The notes: generated from the letters alone by a model not told the origin. A DNA stretch of 64,000 nucleotides from Streptomyces djakartensis (GCF_014651075.1 NZ_BMWE01000008.1:62001-126000); one strand, 5' to 3'; positions 42,999 through 52,157 are shown, counted from the first letter of the stretch. Made by a program: numbers and translations.

Positions 42999-43301
42999 AT
43001 GACGAAGACCCTGCTCGCCGAGTTCACCGCCCGAGAGGGAGCGCAGGACGAGGTCGCCCGCCTGATCCGCGACTACGCCCTGAAGGTACGCGAGGAGGAA
43101 GGCAACCTGGCCTTCGACGTCTACACCAAGTCGGCCAGCCCCCGCGCCTACTGGATCTTCGAGGTCTACCGGGACGAGGAAGCCTTCCAGGCACATCTGA
43201 ACGCCCCGTACGGCGGCCCGTTCAACGCGGCCCTCACCCCGCTGATCGAGGAGGACGCCTCCGTGCTGACGTTCCTCGATCCGCTGGCCACCCGTCCCTG
43301 A
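42999..43301 (+). CDS. Antibiotic biosynthesis monooxygenase-fold (ABM) protein
   Basis: 100 residues, ATG with AAGGAGAGG, 14 bases after the kinase stop. It is a single dimeric ferredoxin-like domain (LLAEFTAREGAQDEVARLIRDYALKVREEEGNLAFDVY then YWIFEVYRDEEAFQAHL), the pattern of small ABM/YgiN proteins. Co-transcribed with the kinase. In sugar operons such proteins may be mutarotase-like or dehydratase-like partners, but the role is unknown. Confidence 0.85.
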   Translation: MTKTLLAEFTAREGAQDEVARLIRDYALKVREEEGNLAFDVYTKSASPRAYWIFEVYRDEEAFQAHLNAPYGGPFNAALTPLIEEDASVLTFLDPLATRP

Positions 43302-43475
43302 CGGGCGCCGGCCACGGGCGGCGGCGTCGGGCGCCGGCCACGGACGGAGGCCCGGAGCCGGACCACGGCGCCGTCTCGCGGCTGCCGGCTGGTGGCGGAT
43401 GCCGCACCCTGGGGCCGGTCACGGGTGCGAAAAACTCCTGTGCGTCGCCTCGCACACCTCTGCGATCATCCACGA

Positions 43476-45647
43476 ATGGCGCAGAGTCTCGAATCGCTGG
43501 TCATCCGGCACACCCACCGCCTGCCCGCCCCCAAGGGATCCGCGGGGGAAGGAGCCACCGCCGCCCGGCAGTTCGACGCGGCGCTGACCTCCGTCGGCTT
43601 CAAGCTCTCCGCCGAGCTGCTGGAGCGGCTGTCAGGGCTGTCCGAGGCCGCCGTCGTGCACACCGCCCGGCGAACCCTGGCCACCGTGGGCGAGATGGTG
43701 GGCGACCACGTCCGGCACAACGCGTACTTCATCGACTTCCCGGCGAACGTGCCGGACACCGAAGAGTTCTGGATGCGGTGCGTGACGAAGGCGCTCGCCG
43801 ACGACACGTCGCGCGAAAGCGTGCTGGCGCAGCTGGCGCACGGGGCCCTGAACCTGCTCAGCCTCCCCACGTACGGCCGCTACCAGCACACCTACGAGGA
43901 GATGCTCGCGGCACAGGACGAACTGATCGCCTCGGCGGGCGACCGGGTGACCGTCCTGCACCTCGGGCGGGACCTGGACACCGAACTCACCGACCTCTAC
44001 CTGGCCTTGGCGGGCAGCACGACGCCCCTGGGCGAGGACCGCCTGCGCGACCTCAGGACCCTCGCCGGCCGGTGCGCGCTCGGCCCCCAGCCGGAGTCGA
44101 TCCCCGTCCGTGAGAACCGGGCGGTCGTCAACGAGGCCCGCCTCGCCGTCGGCGCCGACCTCCTGCTGGACACCGTCACCGACGTGCTGCGTCTGGCCTG
44201 CGCCCTGTCGGGCGGTGACGTCACGCTCCAGGAGCCGACCCGGTTCCGGACACTGCCGCGGCCGGTCCGCCGGAGGCTGCTCGCGGGCCTCGACGCGGTG
44301 GTCGCGGCGAACCCGGCGAAGCTCGCCGATGTGCACGCCCACCGGGAGCCCTTCAAGCGCCTCGGTGAGCGTCTCCACCCCCACGAGTACCCGCGCTGGC
44401 CGCACGCCGCCGACGTGTTCGCCGTGGCGCGGGGCGAGAAGGAGGCGCGGTCCTTCGACAGCCGCGTCGAGAAGCTGCTCGACGAGTACGACGTCACCGG
44501 TGCGGTGCGGCTGCTCAAGTCCGCTCCCGGCAAGCTGTTCCGCGCCCTGGACCTGCTGCTGCGCATCGCCGCCGACCAGGAGGAGCGGGACGCGGTGCTG
44601 GCCGCCGCGGTGGAGGTCGCTCCCCAGGTCTCCGGCCGGGTCGTCCTCTCGGTCCGTGAGCACTTCCACAACCGGGAGCGGGAGACCGACGAACCCCGCA
44701 TCTTCGTCAACCGCCGGGGCCGCGCCTGGGCGACCCCCGACTTCCGGCCTCCGGTACCGGCCGCGGACCGCGACCGTCTGATCGCCGCCCTCGACGCCGA
44801 GATCCGCCGTCGGCTCCCGGCGCCGGGCCGGCTGCTGCTCGACCCCGACATCCTCGACGTGGCGCTGCCGCTCAGTGGCAGGGCGACCGCGGCCGGGTTC
44901 GGCGTACTGCCGCGGGGATCGGTCTCGCGGGTCGACGGCGAACTGCTGCGCTTCTTCGTGTACTGGAAGCAGACCGAGGTGCGCACCGACTACGACCTGT
45001 CGGCCCTGTTGCTGCACCGGGACTACAGCACCGACTCCTGGCTCTCCTACACGGCCCTCACGGCCGTCGGGGGCGAGCACTCGGGCGATGTCACCGAGGC
45101 GCCCGACGGGGCCTCGGAGTTCATCAACCTGTCCCTGGACCGCGTGGGCAGCACGTACATCGTTCCGCAGGTCAACATCTACGCGGGCGAAGGCTTCGAG
45201 GAGGTTGAGGAGTCGTTCTTCGGGTTCATGCTGCGCGACGGTGAGCAGAAGGGCCGTCCGTTCGAACCGCGCACGGTGCGGATGAAGTCGGAGCTGCGTG
45301 GGGCCGGCCGTGTGGCACTGCCTCTGGTCTTCCGGCGCGAGGACGACGGCACGTGGCGGGCGAAGTGGCTGCACCTGTATCTGAAGGGCGTCTCGGAGGC
45401 GAACCGGGTCGAGGAGAACCAGGTGTCGGTGTCCAAGGTGGTGCGAGCCCTCGTGGAACGCGAGCAGCTGACGACGAGGTACCTGGTCGGCCTGATGTCC
45501 GGCGACACCACGGCCGTGGACCTGTGGGACGGCGAGCCGGTACCGGAGGAGCCCGTGACGTACATCGGTCTCGAACGCCCCGAGGGACTGCACCCGGACT
45601 CCCGGATCATCACCCTCGAAAACCTGCGCGACTTGATCCCGGCCTGA
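43476..45647 (+). CDS. Large protein with C-terminal TerD-like domain
   Basis: 723 residues from the ATG giving MAQSLESLVIRHTHRL. The C-terminal 230 residues match the TerD pattern: DYDLSALLLHRD, SWLSYTAL, HSGDVTEAPDGASEFINLSLDRV, and QVNIYAGEGFEEVEESFFGFMLRDG. TerD domains bind calcium and occur in tellurite/stress clusters. The long N-terminal part is helical and unrecognised; it resembles the large actinobacterial/myxobacterial proteins called MXAN_6230/SCO0854, but I see no RING-type cysteine cluster. Soluble, no signal peptide. It converges on GH32 with a perfect terminator. Confidence 0.75.
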   Translation: MAQSLESLVIRHTHRLPAPKGSAGEGATAARQFDAALTSVGFKLSAELLERLSGLSEAAVVHTARRTLATVGEMVGDHVRHNAYFIDFPANVPDTEEFWMRCVTKALADDTSRESVLAQLAHGALNLLSLPTYGRYQHTYEEMLAAQDELIASAGDRVTVLHLGRDLDTELTDLYLALAGSTTPLGEDRLRDLRTLAGRCALGPQPESIPVRENRAVVNEARLAVGADLLLDTVTDVLRLACALSGGDVTLQEPTRFRTLPRPVRRRLLAGLDAVVAANPAKLADVHAHREPFKRLGERLHPHEYPRWPHAADVFAVARGEKEARSFDSRVEKLLDEYDVTGAVRLLKSAPGKLFRALDLLLRIAADQEERDAVLAAAVEVAPQVSGRVVLSVREHFHNRERETDEPRIFVNRRGRAWATPDFRPPVPAADRDRLIAALDAEIRRRLPAPGRLLLDPDILDVALPLSGRATAAGFGVLPRGSVSRVDGELLRFFVYWKQTEVRTDYDLSALLLHRDYSTDSWLSYTALTAVGGEHSGDVTEAPDGASEFINLSLDRVGSTYIVPQVNIYAGEGFEEVEESFFGFMLRDGEQKGRPFEPRTVRMKSELRGAGRVALPLVFRREDDGTWRAKWLHLYLKGVSEANRVEENQVSVSKVVRALVEREQLTTRYLVGLMSGDTTAVDLWDGEPVPEEPVTYIGLERPEGLHPDSRIITLENLRDLIPA

Positions 45648-45739
45648 GTGCTAGCGTTGCCGACGGCGAGGCCATGAAGGGGCTTCCTTCTCATTCACTC
45701 CCTGACTCAAGTTCCTTCGCTCTCCTCGCCCTCGACTCC

Positions 45740-45773
45740 GACCGAGAGGCGCCCGCGCGGGCGCCTCTCGGTC
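45740..45773. terminator. Perfect 34-base palindromic terminator
   Basis: 17-base arms meeting with no unpaired loop base (45740-45756 with 45757-45773), between the convergent TerD-like and GH32 genes. Confidence 0.85.
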
Positions 45774-45817
45774 TCGGTCCTCGCGTGCGCCGACGGATCG
45801 TCCGAGTAGCGGACTCG

Positions 45818-48388
45818 TCACTGCCGGATCGACTTCAACTGCCACGCCCGCAGCTGGTCGAGGCCGGCGGTGCCGCCCTCGGCGAAGACCTCGACGCCGG
45901 TGCTGGAGGGGTCGGGGAAGACCTGGTCGGTGATCACGGCCTCGCCGTTGCCGCCGAAGACCTCGACGGACGACCAGTCGACGAGGATCCGCAGCTTGAT
46001 CCTGCCGTTCTCGGCTTTCAGGGGAGCGCTCTGCACGCCGGGGAAGGTGCTGGCGAAGTCCCCGGCGCCGGATCGGGTGCGGTCGACGTACAGCTCCTGG
46101 GTGGTGGTGTCGTAGCCGATGACGGTCTCCTCACCGCCCGCACCGGTGCGCACCTTCAGGCCGAAGCGGTCCGCGTCCTTGAGGGAGAAGGTCGCCTCGA
46201 TGTCGAGTCCCTTGCCCTCGGCACCGTGGTCGGCCAGGGACTTGGAGGCGCTCTCCACCGTGATGCCGGACGCCGTCGCCGGATCGCTCTGCCGGAGGGA
46301 CTTCAGACCGCCCACCGGCTCGCTGGTCAGGCGGATCCGGCCGTCGATCGTGCGCAGGGCCATCTCCCGGGGCACGCTCTGCACGCCACGCCAGGGGGAG
46401 GTGGGGACGGAACCAGCGTAGTCCCAGTTGTTCATCCAGCCGATCATGTACCGCTTGCCGCCCGGCGCGTTCTCCCAGGACACCGCCGCGTAGTAGTCCC
46501 TGCCGTGGTCGGCCCAGTCGGCGCGCTGCACGACGGACCTGGCGGGCTTGTCCGCGGCGGTGAACTGGTCGGCCAGGACGTGGCCCCAGCCGCCGGTGTT
46601 CCGGTCGACGACCTGGATCCGCGCCTCCTTGCCGGCGTAGGGGCGCATGTCGAATGACGCCCAGTCGAGTGTCTCGCTGTCGGAGCCGGTGGCGGTGCGG
46701 ACGACCTCGCCGTCGACGATCAGGTTGACGGACGTCTCCTGGGAGACGCGCCGGGCCTGGCTGTCGGACATCACGATGTGGTCCACGTTGAGATGGCCCC
46801 AGCCGCCGGTGTTGTCGTCGACGATCCTGATCCGCGCCTTCTTTCCGGCGAGGCCGCCGACGTCCCAGGACACCCAGTTGAGCCTTTCGGTGTCCTTTCC
46901 GGTGGCGGTGCGGACGACCTGGCCGTCGACGACGAGCTCGATCGCGGTCGGGTGGTCGGAGCCGGCCGGATGGTTGCCGCCACCGATGAGGAAGTCGATG
47001 TACTTCTTGTCGATGGTGAACTCGGGCGAGGTGAGGGTGCCGGTCGTGGAGTCACCGTTCAGGAACGTGTTGACCAGCCCGCTCCCGAGGAAGCCGGAGA
47101 CCTGCTGCTGGCCGGGAAGCGTGCCGCCGGCCGGCGCGGCGCCGAAGGCGTCCCCGGTCGCCGTCCAGCCGCCGTAGCTGCCGCCCTCGAAGTCGGCGAG
47201 GACCGTGCCCTCGGGCGGAGCCGCGTCCAGCACGGTTCCCTCCTCGTGCGGATGACGTCCGCCACCGATCCTGAAGTTGAGGTAGGGACTGTTCACGGTG
47301 AAGGCCGGGGAGGTGAGGACGCCGGTCGCGCCGTCACCGCCGTGGAAACTGTTGGCGAGGCCCTTGCCGTCGAAGCCCGCGACGGTCCCCTGACCGTCCA
47401 CCGCCCCGGTCGCGGGCCCCTGCCCGAACGCGGTTCCGGTCGTCGTCCACTCACCGAAGCCGCCGCCTTCGAAGTCCTGCACGACCTCGCCCGTGGGCGG
47501 GGTGTAGGTGCCCTTGTCCTCGGGGGTGAACTTCCTGCCGTCGAAGTCGCCGACGAAGTACTGGGCCGCCGAACCCCCCGCGATACCACCGGGATTGAGA
47601 TTCACGACCAGGACCCACTTGATGTTGTCCGGGTCCCCGTCGACGGCGAGGGGGAACAGATCGGGGCACTCCCACACACCGCCCGTCGCACCGGCCGGCC
47701 CGAACTCGCTGAGCAGGTCCCAGTCCTTGAGGTTCCTGGACGAGTAGAACCGCACCTTGTGCTCGGCGGACAGCGACACGGTCATCAGCCAGCTCTTCGT
47801 CGGCGCGTACCACTGGACCTTCGGGTCACGGAAGTCCTTGGACCCGATGCCGATGACCGGATTCCCCTGGTACTTGGTCCAGGTGCGGCCCCGGTCGGTG
47901 CTGTAGGCGAGTGACTGGGCCTGCTCGCCGCCGTCTCTGTAGGCGCTGGTGTAGATCGCCACCATGGGCGGGTTCGTCTTCGTGCCGAACCCGGTGGAGT
48001 TGCCCCAGTCGACGACCGCGCCGCCGGAGAACACCATCTCCTCGTCGTCGTGCGACAGGGCGAGCGGCAACTCCTCCCAGTGCACCAGGTCCTTGCTCAC
48101 CGCGTGGCCCCAGGACATGTCGCCCCAGGAGTTCCCGTTCGGGTTGTACTGGTAGAAGAGGTGGTACTCGCCCTTGTAGTACACGAGGCCGTTGGGGTCG
48201 TTCATCCAGTTCTTGCGCGGGGTGAAGTGGAACTGCGGCCGGTAGGTCTCGGTGTACGCGGGGGTGCCGGCCGCGACGGTCTGAGCGGTGAGCGGTGTGG
48301 CGAGCGGGGGTGCCGCCAGGGCGTAGACGGTCGCCACCACCGCCATCATCCGTATGCGGGCATTCCGGGATACGCGTACACGGCTCAT
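45818..48388 (-). CDS. Secreted GH32 fructan hydrolase with nested inserted modules
   Basis: 856 residues from the ATG with AAGGAGG. Signal peptide 1-40. GH32 five-blade propeller: WMNDPNG (61-67, nucleophile Asp64), FRDP (186-189, stabiliser Asp188), WECPD (239-243, acid/base Glu240). After residue 299 the propeller is interrupted for about 315 residues by a beta-rich module nested inside a second copy of itself. It resumes at ADWADHGRDYYAAVSWENAPGG (623 onward). The C-terminal beta-sandwich runs about 670-856. It cleaves levan, inulin or sucrose outside the cell. The paired operator upstream links it to the importer/kinase. Confidence 0.92.
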   Translation of the reverse strand: MSRVRVSRNARIRMMAVVATVYALAAPPLATPLTAQTVAAGTPAYTETYRPQFHFTPRKNWMNDPNGLVYYKGEYHLFYQYNPNGNSWGDMSWGHAVSKDLVHWEELPLALSHDDEEMVFSGGAVVDWGNSTGFGTKTNPPMVAIYTSAYRDGGEQAQSLAYSTDRGRTWTKYQGNPVIGIGSKDFRDPKVQWYAPTKSWLMTVSLSAEHKVRFYSSRNLKDWDLLSEFGPAGATGGVWECPDLFPLAVDGDPDNIKWVLVVNLNPGGIAGGSAAQYFVGDFDGRKFTPEDKGTYTPPTGEVVQDFEGGGFGEWTTTGTAFGQGPATGAVDGQGTVAGFDGKGLANSFHGGDGATGVLTSPAFTVNSPYLNFRIGGGRHPHEEGTVLDAAPPEGTVLADFEGGSYGGWTATGDAFGAAPAGGTLPGQQQVSGFLGSGLVNTFLNGDSTTGTLTSPEFTIDKKYIDFLIGGGNHPAGSDHPTAIELVVDGQVVRTATGKDTERLNWVSWDVGGLAGKKARIRIVDDNTGGWGHLNVDHIVMSDSQARRVSQETSVNLIVDGEVVRTATGSDSETLDWASFDMRPYAGKEARIQVVDRNTGGWGHVLADQFTAADKPARSVVQRADWADHGRDYYAAVSWENAPGGKRYMIGWMNNWDYAGSVPTSPWRGVQSVPREMALRTIDGRIRLTSEPVGGLKSLRQSDPATASGITVESASKSLADHGAEGKGLDIEATFSLKDADRFGLKVRTGAGGEETVIGYDTTTQELYVDRTRSGAGDFASTFPGVQSAPLKAENGRIKLRILVDWSSVEVFGGNGEAVITDQVFPDPSSTGVEVFAEGGTAGLDQLRAWQLKSIRQ
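46550..47491 (-). repeat. Nested duplicated module inside the GH32 catalytic domain
   Basis: First half of copy 1 at residues 300-380 (47249-47491), complete copy 2 at 393-546 (46751-47212), second half of copy 1 at 553-613 (46550-46732). Shared first-half marks: DFEGG, TAFG, GFxGxGLxN, LTSPxFT, IGGGxHP. Shared second-half marks: VDGxVVRTATG, KxARIxxVDxNTGGWGH. Copy 2 interrupts copy 1 after GGGRHP. Confidence 0.82.
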
Positions 48389-48503
48389 GGTGCCTCCTTG
48401 TCCCGCGGCCGTCCGCGCGGCGGTGACCGCGGCTCCCGCGCACGGACGGACCGAAAAGTGACATCCCGGACCGACGCCGGCCTCCACGCCGCCGACCCAA
48501 GGC

Positions 48504-48533
48504 TGTCATCGTTGACTTGTGTCATCGATGACA
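48504..48533. promoter_or_regulatory. Paired LacI-type operator upstream of GH32
   Basis: TGTCATCGTTGACT (48504-48517) and TGTCATCGATGACA (48520-48533), starts 16 bases apart, 116-145 bases before the start codon. Same half sites, same CTTG linker and same spacing as the pair at 41773-41802. Confidence 0.85.
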
Positions 48534-48639
48534 GCGAGTCCCCGATTATGGGGCGCCGTTCGGCCACCGCGTCAATGGTCCGGGTGCGATTGCTCCCCAC
48601 GCCCCCGTGGTGGATCCACACGCCGCCATGCCGGAATGC

Positions 48640-49260
48640 TCATGGCCGCGTCGCGGCGACCTTGATGCCGAACCCGATCAGAACGACGCCGGTGACACGG
48701 TCCAAGGCCCGCCGCACGCCAGGCCTTTCGAAGAGCGCGCGGGCCTTGGCCAGCAACAGCACGTAGCCGCTGAGCCAGGCGAGGGTGAGTACCGCATGCA
48801 GGAGGACAAGGAGAGGCATTCCGGTGTGCGGCGCCATGCCGGACGGTGCGAGCGTGGGCAGCAGCCCCGTATAAAAAACTGCGATCTTCGGGTTGAAGAC
48901 GTTGCTCACAAAGCCCGTTCGCCACGGATTTCCCTTGGGAGCCGGACCGGCTTCGGCGGGGGCACCGGCACGGTGGCGCCGACTGTGCACCAGCGCCTGC
49001 ACTCCGAGGAAGACCAAGTAGGCGGCGCCGGCCAGCTTCACCACCGTGTAGGCGGTAGCGGATGCGGCCAGCACGGCCGCCAGCCCGGCCACCGTCAGCA
49101 CGCCCCAGGTGAGCAGGCCGGCCGTGATCCCCCCGACCGTGCGCAGTCCGTCCCGCCAGCCGCATGCCACAGCTCGTTTCGTCACCACAGCCATGTCCGG
49201 GCCCGGAACCATGGTCAGGACGGCAAGCACACCGATTGCGGCGAGGAGCTGCACGAACAT
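48640..49260 (-). CDS. LysE/RhtB-family amino-acid exporter
   Basis: 206 residues, six hydrophobic segments. The signature VPGPDMAVVTKRAVACGWRDGLRTVGGITAGLL lies at about 18-50, with AAYLVFLGVQAL and GFVSNVFNPKIAVFYTGLLPT later. These are family hallmarks of exporters of amino acids or homoserine lactones. Standalone, no local regulator seen. Confidence 0.9.
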   Translation of the reverse strand: MFVQLLAAIGVLAVLTMVPGPDMAVVTKRAVACGWRDGLRTVGGITAGLLTWGVLTVAGLAAVLAASATAYTVVKLAGAAYLVFLGVQALVHSRRHRAGAPAEAGPAPKGNPWRTGFVSNVFNPKIAVFYTGLLPTLAPSGMAPHTGMPLLVLLHAVLTLAWLSGYVLLLAKARALFERPGVRRALDRVTGVVLIGFGIKVAATRP

Positions 49261-49684
49261 GCGTTCATCATGTCAGTCGGTGTCCGACCCCCGCTCGGGT
49301 ATGAGGTATTGGCCTTCGCTCCGTCATGGGGGCGATGAACCGGAGCGGTGTCCGCGAGCGGGCGGAGCGCGCGGACGCGGCGTGGGCAGCGGGCGGCGTG
49401 CCGCACGACGGCTCGCAGGACGGCATCGCGCCGCGCCGTCCCCTCACCTCTCGGCCGCTTGAGGTCAGGGCGCCGTGGTGCCCACGACGAAGCGGCGACT
49501 GAGGCTGATCTCGCTCGCGGGACGAGCCCCGCCAAACGGCCGAAAGTTCGGCCGCAGCCTGGCCGGCGAGCTGATAGACCGTGACGAGGAACGGACTGTG
49601 TCGCACCCGAGTACGGCCGCCCGGCGGGGAACCCGCACAGCCGAAGGAGGCAACAAGGGTGCTGAGGGGACGGGAGGCAGGACG
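49261..49684. other. Intergenic stretch without a convincing gene
   Basis: 424 bases between the LysE start and the DUF2243 gene. Several short open frames lack domain content. Both adjoining genes point outward, so this should contain their promoters. Confidence 0.4.
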
Positions 49685-50248
49685 ATGGTGACCACCGCGG
49701 GTGAGACCAGGGTTGCGGATACGGCTCCGGCCGGGCTGCGGTTGCCGGGGATCGTGCTGGGGGTGGGGCTCGGCGGGTTCGTCGACGGCATCGTCCTGCA
49801 CCAGCTGCTGCAGTGGCATCACATGCTCACCAGCACCGACGACGACCGTATCGGAGTGAAGTACTACAACCCCGATACCGTGTCGGGGCTGCAGATGAAC
49901 ACCGTGTGGGACGGCATCTTCCACGTGGTGTGCTGGCTCGCCGTCCTGACCGGGCTCGCGATCCTGTACTCCAGGGTGACCCACAACCGGCGCCGCGTGT
50001 GGACCTCCCGGGTGCTGTGGGGCTGGGTCCTCGCCGGCTGGGGGCTGTTCAACCTCGTCGAGGGCGTACTGAACCACCACATCCTGGGCATCCACCACGT
50101 CCACGCCGGTGACGGCCGGATCTGGTGGGACCTGGGCTTCCTGCTGCTCGGCGCTCTGCTGATGGCCGGCGGCCGGCTGCTCCAGCGCGGCGGACAGCCC
50201 TTCGACCCCGAGGCCCCCGCCGCCAGCCAGACGCGGCGGACCGCCTGA
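49685..50248 (+). CDS. DUF2243 membrane protein
   Basis: 187 residues from the ATG preceded by GGGAGG; the frame extends upstream without family similarity. Four hydrophobic segments. The His-rich LGGFVDGIVLHQLLQWHHMLT and the later NHHILGIHHVH are typical of DUF2243 and could bind metal. The stop overlaps the start of the CtaG-like gene (TGATG), so the two are translationally coupled, suggesting a joint role in oxidase or copper biogenesis. Confidence 0.88.
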   Translation: MVTTAGETRVADTAPAGLRLPGIVLGVGLGGFVDGIVLHQLLQWHHMLTSTDDDRIGVKYYNPDTVSGLQMNTVWDGIFHVVCWLAVLTGLAILYSRVTHNRRRVWTSRVLWGWVLAGWGLFNLVEGVLNHHILGIHHVHAGDGRIWWDLGFLLLGALLMAGGRLLQRGGQPFDPEAPAASQTRRTA

Positions 50249-51081
50249 TGCACCACGAGCACCTCGTCCCCGCACATGACCCGGCCGGCAGTGTGCCGGA
50301 GACACTGCCGCCCGCCCTCGCGCTACTGCTGTGCGCCGGTACGTATCTGTACCTGGCCCAGCGGGCACGGCTCCGCAATCCGGTACGAGGCTGGAGCCGT
50401 CGGCGCACCGCGGGCTTCCTCACCGGACTGGCCCTGCTGGCTACGGCACTTCTGCCGCCGGTCGCCCCGTTCGCGCACGCCGATTTCCGTGGGCACATGC
50501 TGCAGCACCTGCTGATCGGCATGTACGCACCGCTCGCCCTGGTGCTCGGCGCCCCCGTCACCCTGCTGCTGCGCACACTGCCCACCGCTCACGCTCGCCG
50601 GCTCACCGCCGTCGTCCACAGCCGCCCCGTGCGGCTGGTGGCCAACCCGGCCGTCGCCCTTGTGCTGTCCACCGGCGGCCTCGCGGTCCTCTACTTCACC
50701 CCCCTCTACAACGCCGCCACGGCCCACCCGGCCGGGCACTGGCTGCTGCACCTGCACTTTCTGCTGTCGGGGTGCCTCTTCGCCTACGTGATCGCCGGAG
50801 TCGACCCCGCGCCGGCCCGGCCCGGCGTCCGAGCCCGTCTGGTCTGGCTGGGCGTGGCCATCGCCGCCCACGCGGTGATCTCGCAGTTGATGTACGGCGG
50901 CTTCTGGGTCGACGTCCACGCCCCCGTGCCCGAAGTCCAGGGCGGTGCGGAGATCATGTACTACGGCGGCGACATCGCCGAACTGCTCCTCGCCGCTGCC
51001 CTCGTCACGACCTGGCGCCCACAGGCCCGCACCCGCCCCTCGCCGGACGGCTCACCTGCCCGAGGCGCCGCCCCGGTGTGA
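50248..51081 (+). CDS. CtaG-like cytochrome c oxidase assembly protein (caa3_CtaG)
   Basis: 277 residues, about seven hydrophobic segments. HADFRGHMLQHLLIGMYAPLALVLGAPVTLLLRTLP and HWLLHLHFLLSGCLFAYVIAG carry the His pairs of the caa3_CtaG family, which helps load copper into cytochrome oxidase. The first codons overlap the DUF2243 stop. The N-terminal MHHEHLVPAH adds possible metal ligands. Confidence 0.88.
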   Translation: MHHEHLVPAHDPAGSVPETLPPALALLLCAGTYLYLAQRARLRNPVRGWSRRRTAGFLTGLALLATALLPPVAPFAHADFRGHMLQHLLIGMYAPLALVLGAPVTLLLRTLPTAHARRLTAVVHSRPVRLVANPAVALVLSTGGLAVLYFTPLYNAATAHPAGHWLLHLHFLLSGCLFAYVIAGVDPAPARPGVRARLVWLGVAIAAHAVISQLMYGGFWVDVHAPVPEVQGGAEIMYYGGDIAELLLAAALVTTWRPQARTRPSPDGSPARGAAPV

Positions 51082-51147
51082 GAGTCCGGACACTGGGCTG
51101 CCGGCCACCTCCTTGCCTCTTGGCCGAGCAGCCTGCGCAGCATCCGT

Positions 51148-51990
51148 ATGCTCCCGGTCATGAGATTCTTACGGCGGCGTGGCCGAAGCGACGCCCAACG
51201 AATGGCGGGAACGCCTGTGGCTGAGGCCAAAGCCCTGTACGAAGCCGGGCGTTATGCCGAGGCGGAGGCCGAAGCCCGCGCCGTGGCCCGTTCGCGGCCA
51301 CGCGACGACGCGTACGCAGCCGTGGCGCTGAACATCGCCGCGCTCGCGACGGGCGACCAAGGCCGCCACGCCGAGGCACTCGCCACCTACGACGAGGCGC
51401 TTCCCGCCTTCAGCAGGATATTCGGAGCCGATCACTGGCTGACCCTGAAGCTGCGCTCGGACCGCGCCCAGCAGATGACCTCGCTCGGCCGGTACACCGA
51501 GTGCGAGGCAGAATGCGCGGCCGTCGCCGAGGCCGCGGGCCGCGGTACCGGCCCGGAGATGTCATTCCTGGCAGCGGCCGCCCGCAACGGGCTGGTCTTC
51601 GCCCTCAACGCGCAGGGGCGCCACCAGGAGGCCGAAGCACTCGCCCGCGAGGCCCTGGCCGCCCATCGTGTACGTGACCGGGCGTCCGTCGTCCTGCGAC
51701 TCGGCCTGGCTCGCAGCCTCAACGGCCAAGCCCGTCACGAAGAGGCCCTCACCGAGGCGCAGGGCGCCGACAAGCTGCGCCGCGCTCTGCCCGATGACCA
51801 GCGCCATCCGGATACGGGCGCCGTCGAACTGGCTCTTGCCAACGCCCTGTTGGGGTTGCACCGCGCTCCCGATGCCCGGCGCAAGGCCGCAGCCGCTCAC
51901 GAAGCCTGCCTGGCCTCCTTCGGCCCGGACCACAGCCGCACCGTCGAAGCCCGAACGCTGCTCGAGCGCATCGACGGCACTCGACCGTAA
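51148..51990 (+). CDS. Tetratricopeptide-repeat protein
   Basis: 280 residues; alternative ATG at 51160 drops four residues, and neither has a clear RBS. It contains about five TPR-like helix pairs (AKALYEAGRYAEAEAEARAVAR; ALATGDQGRHAEALATYDEAL; LVFALNAQGRHQEAEALAREAL; LARSLNGQARHEEALTEA). No DNA-binding or catalytic domain. A soluble protein-interaction scaffold. It converges on the DUF805 gene across a strong terminator. Confidence 0.8.
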   Translation: MLPVMRFLRRRGRSDAQRMAGTPVAEAKALYEAGRYAEAEAEARAVARSRPRDDAYAAVALNIAALATGDQGRHAEALATYDEALPAFSRIFGADHWLTLKLRSDRAQQMTSLGRYTECEAECAAVAEAAGRGTGPEMSFLAAAARNGLVFALNAQGRHQEAEALAREALAAHRVRDRASVVLRLGLARSLNGQARHEEALTEAQGADKLRRALPDDQRHPDTGAVELALANALLGLHRAPDARRKAAAAHEACLASFGPDHSRTVEARTLLERIDGTRP

Positions 51991-52094
51991 GCGCAGCGCC
52001 CCTGCTCGGGTGGTACTTCGAGCCGTACCCGACCGCGGTGAGTTGATCGCTATCAAGCCTGCGGTTGGCGCAACTCTTATGAGAACGGTCATCA

Positions 52095-52144
52095 ACGGTG
52101 GCCTGTCACCCCCTGCTGGGGCAGCAGGCGTGACAGGCCACCGT
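52095..52144. terminator. Bidirectional terminator, double hairpin
   Basis: Outer 14-base perfect stem (52095-52108 with 52131-52144) enclosing an inner stem (CCTGCTG/CAGCAGG). Located between convergent TPR and DUF805 genes. Confidence 0.85.
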
Positions 52145-52157
52145 GAGTGAGGGAATG

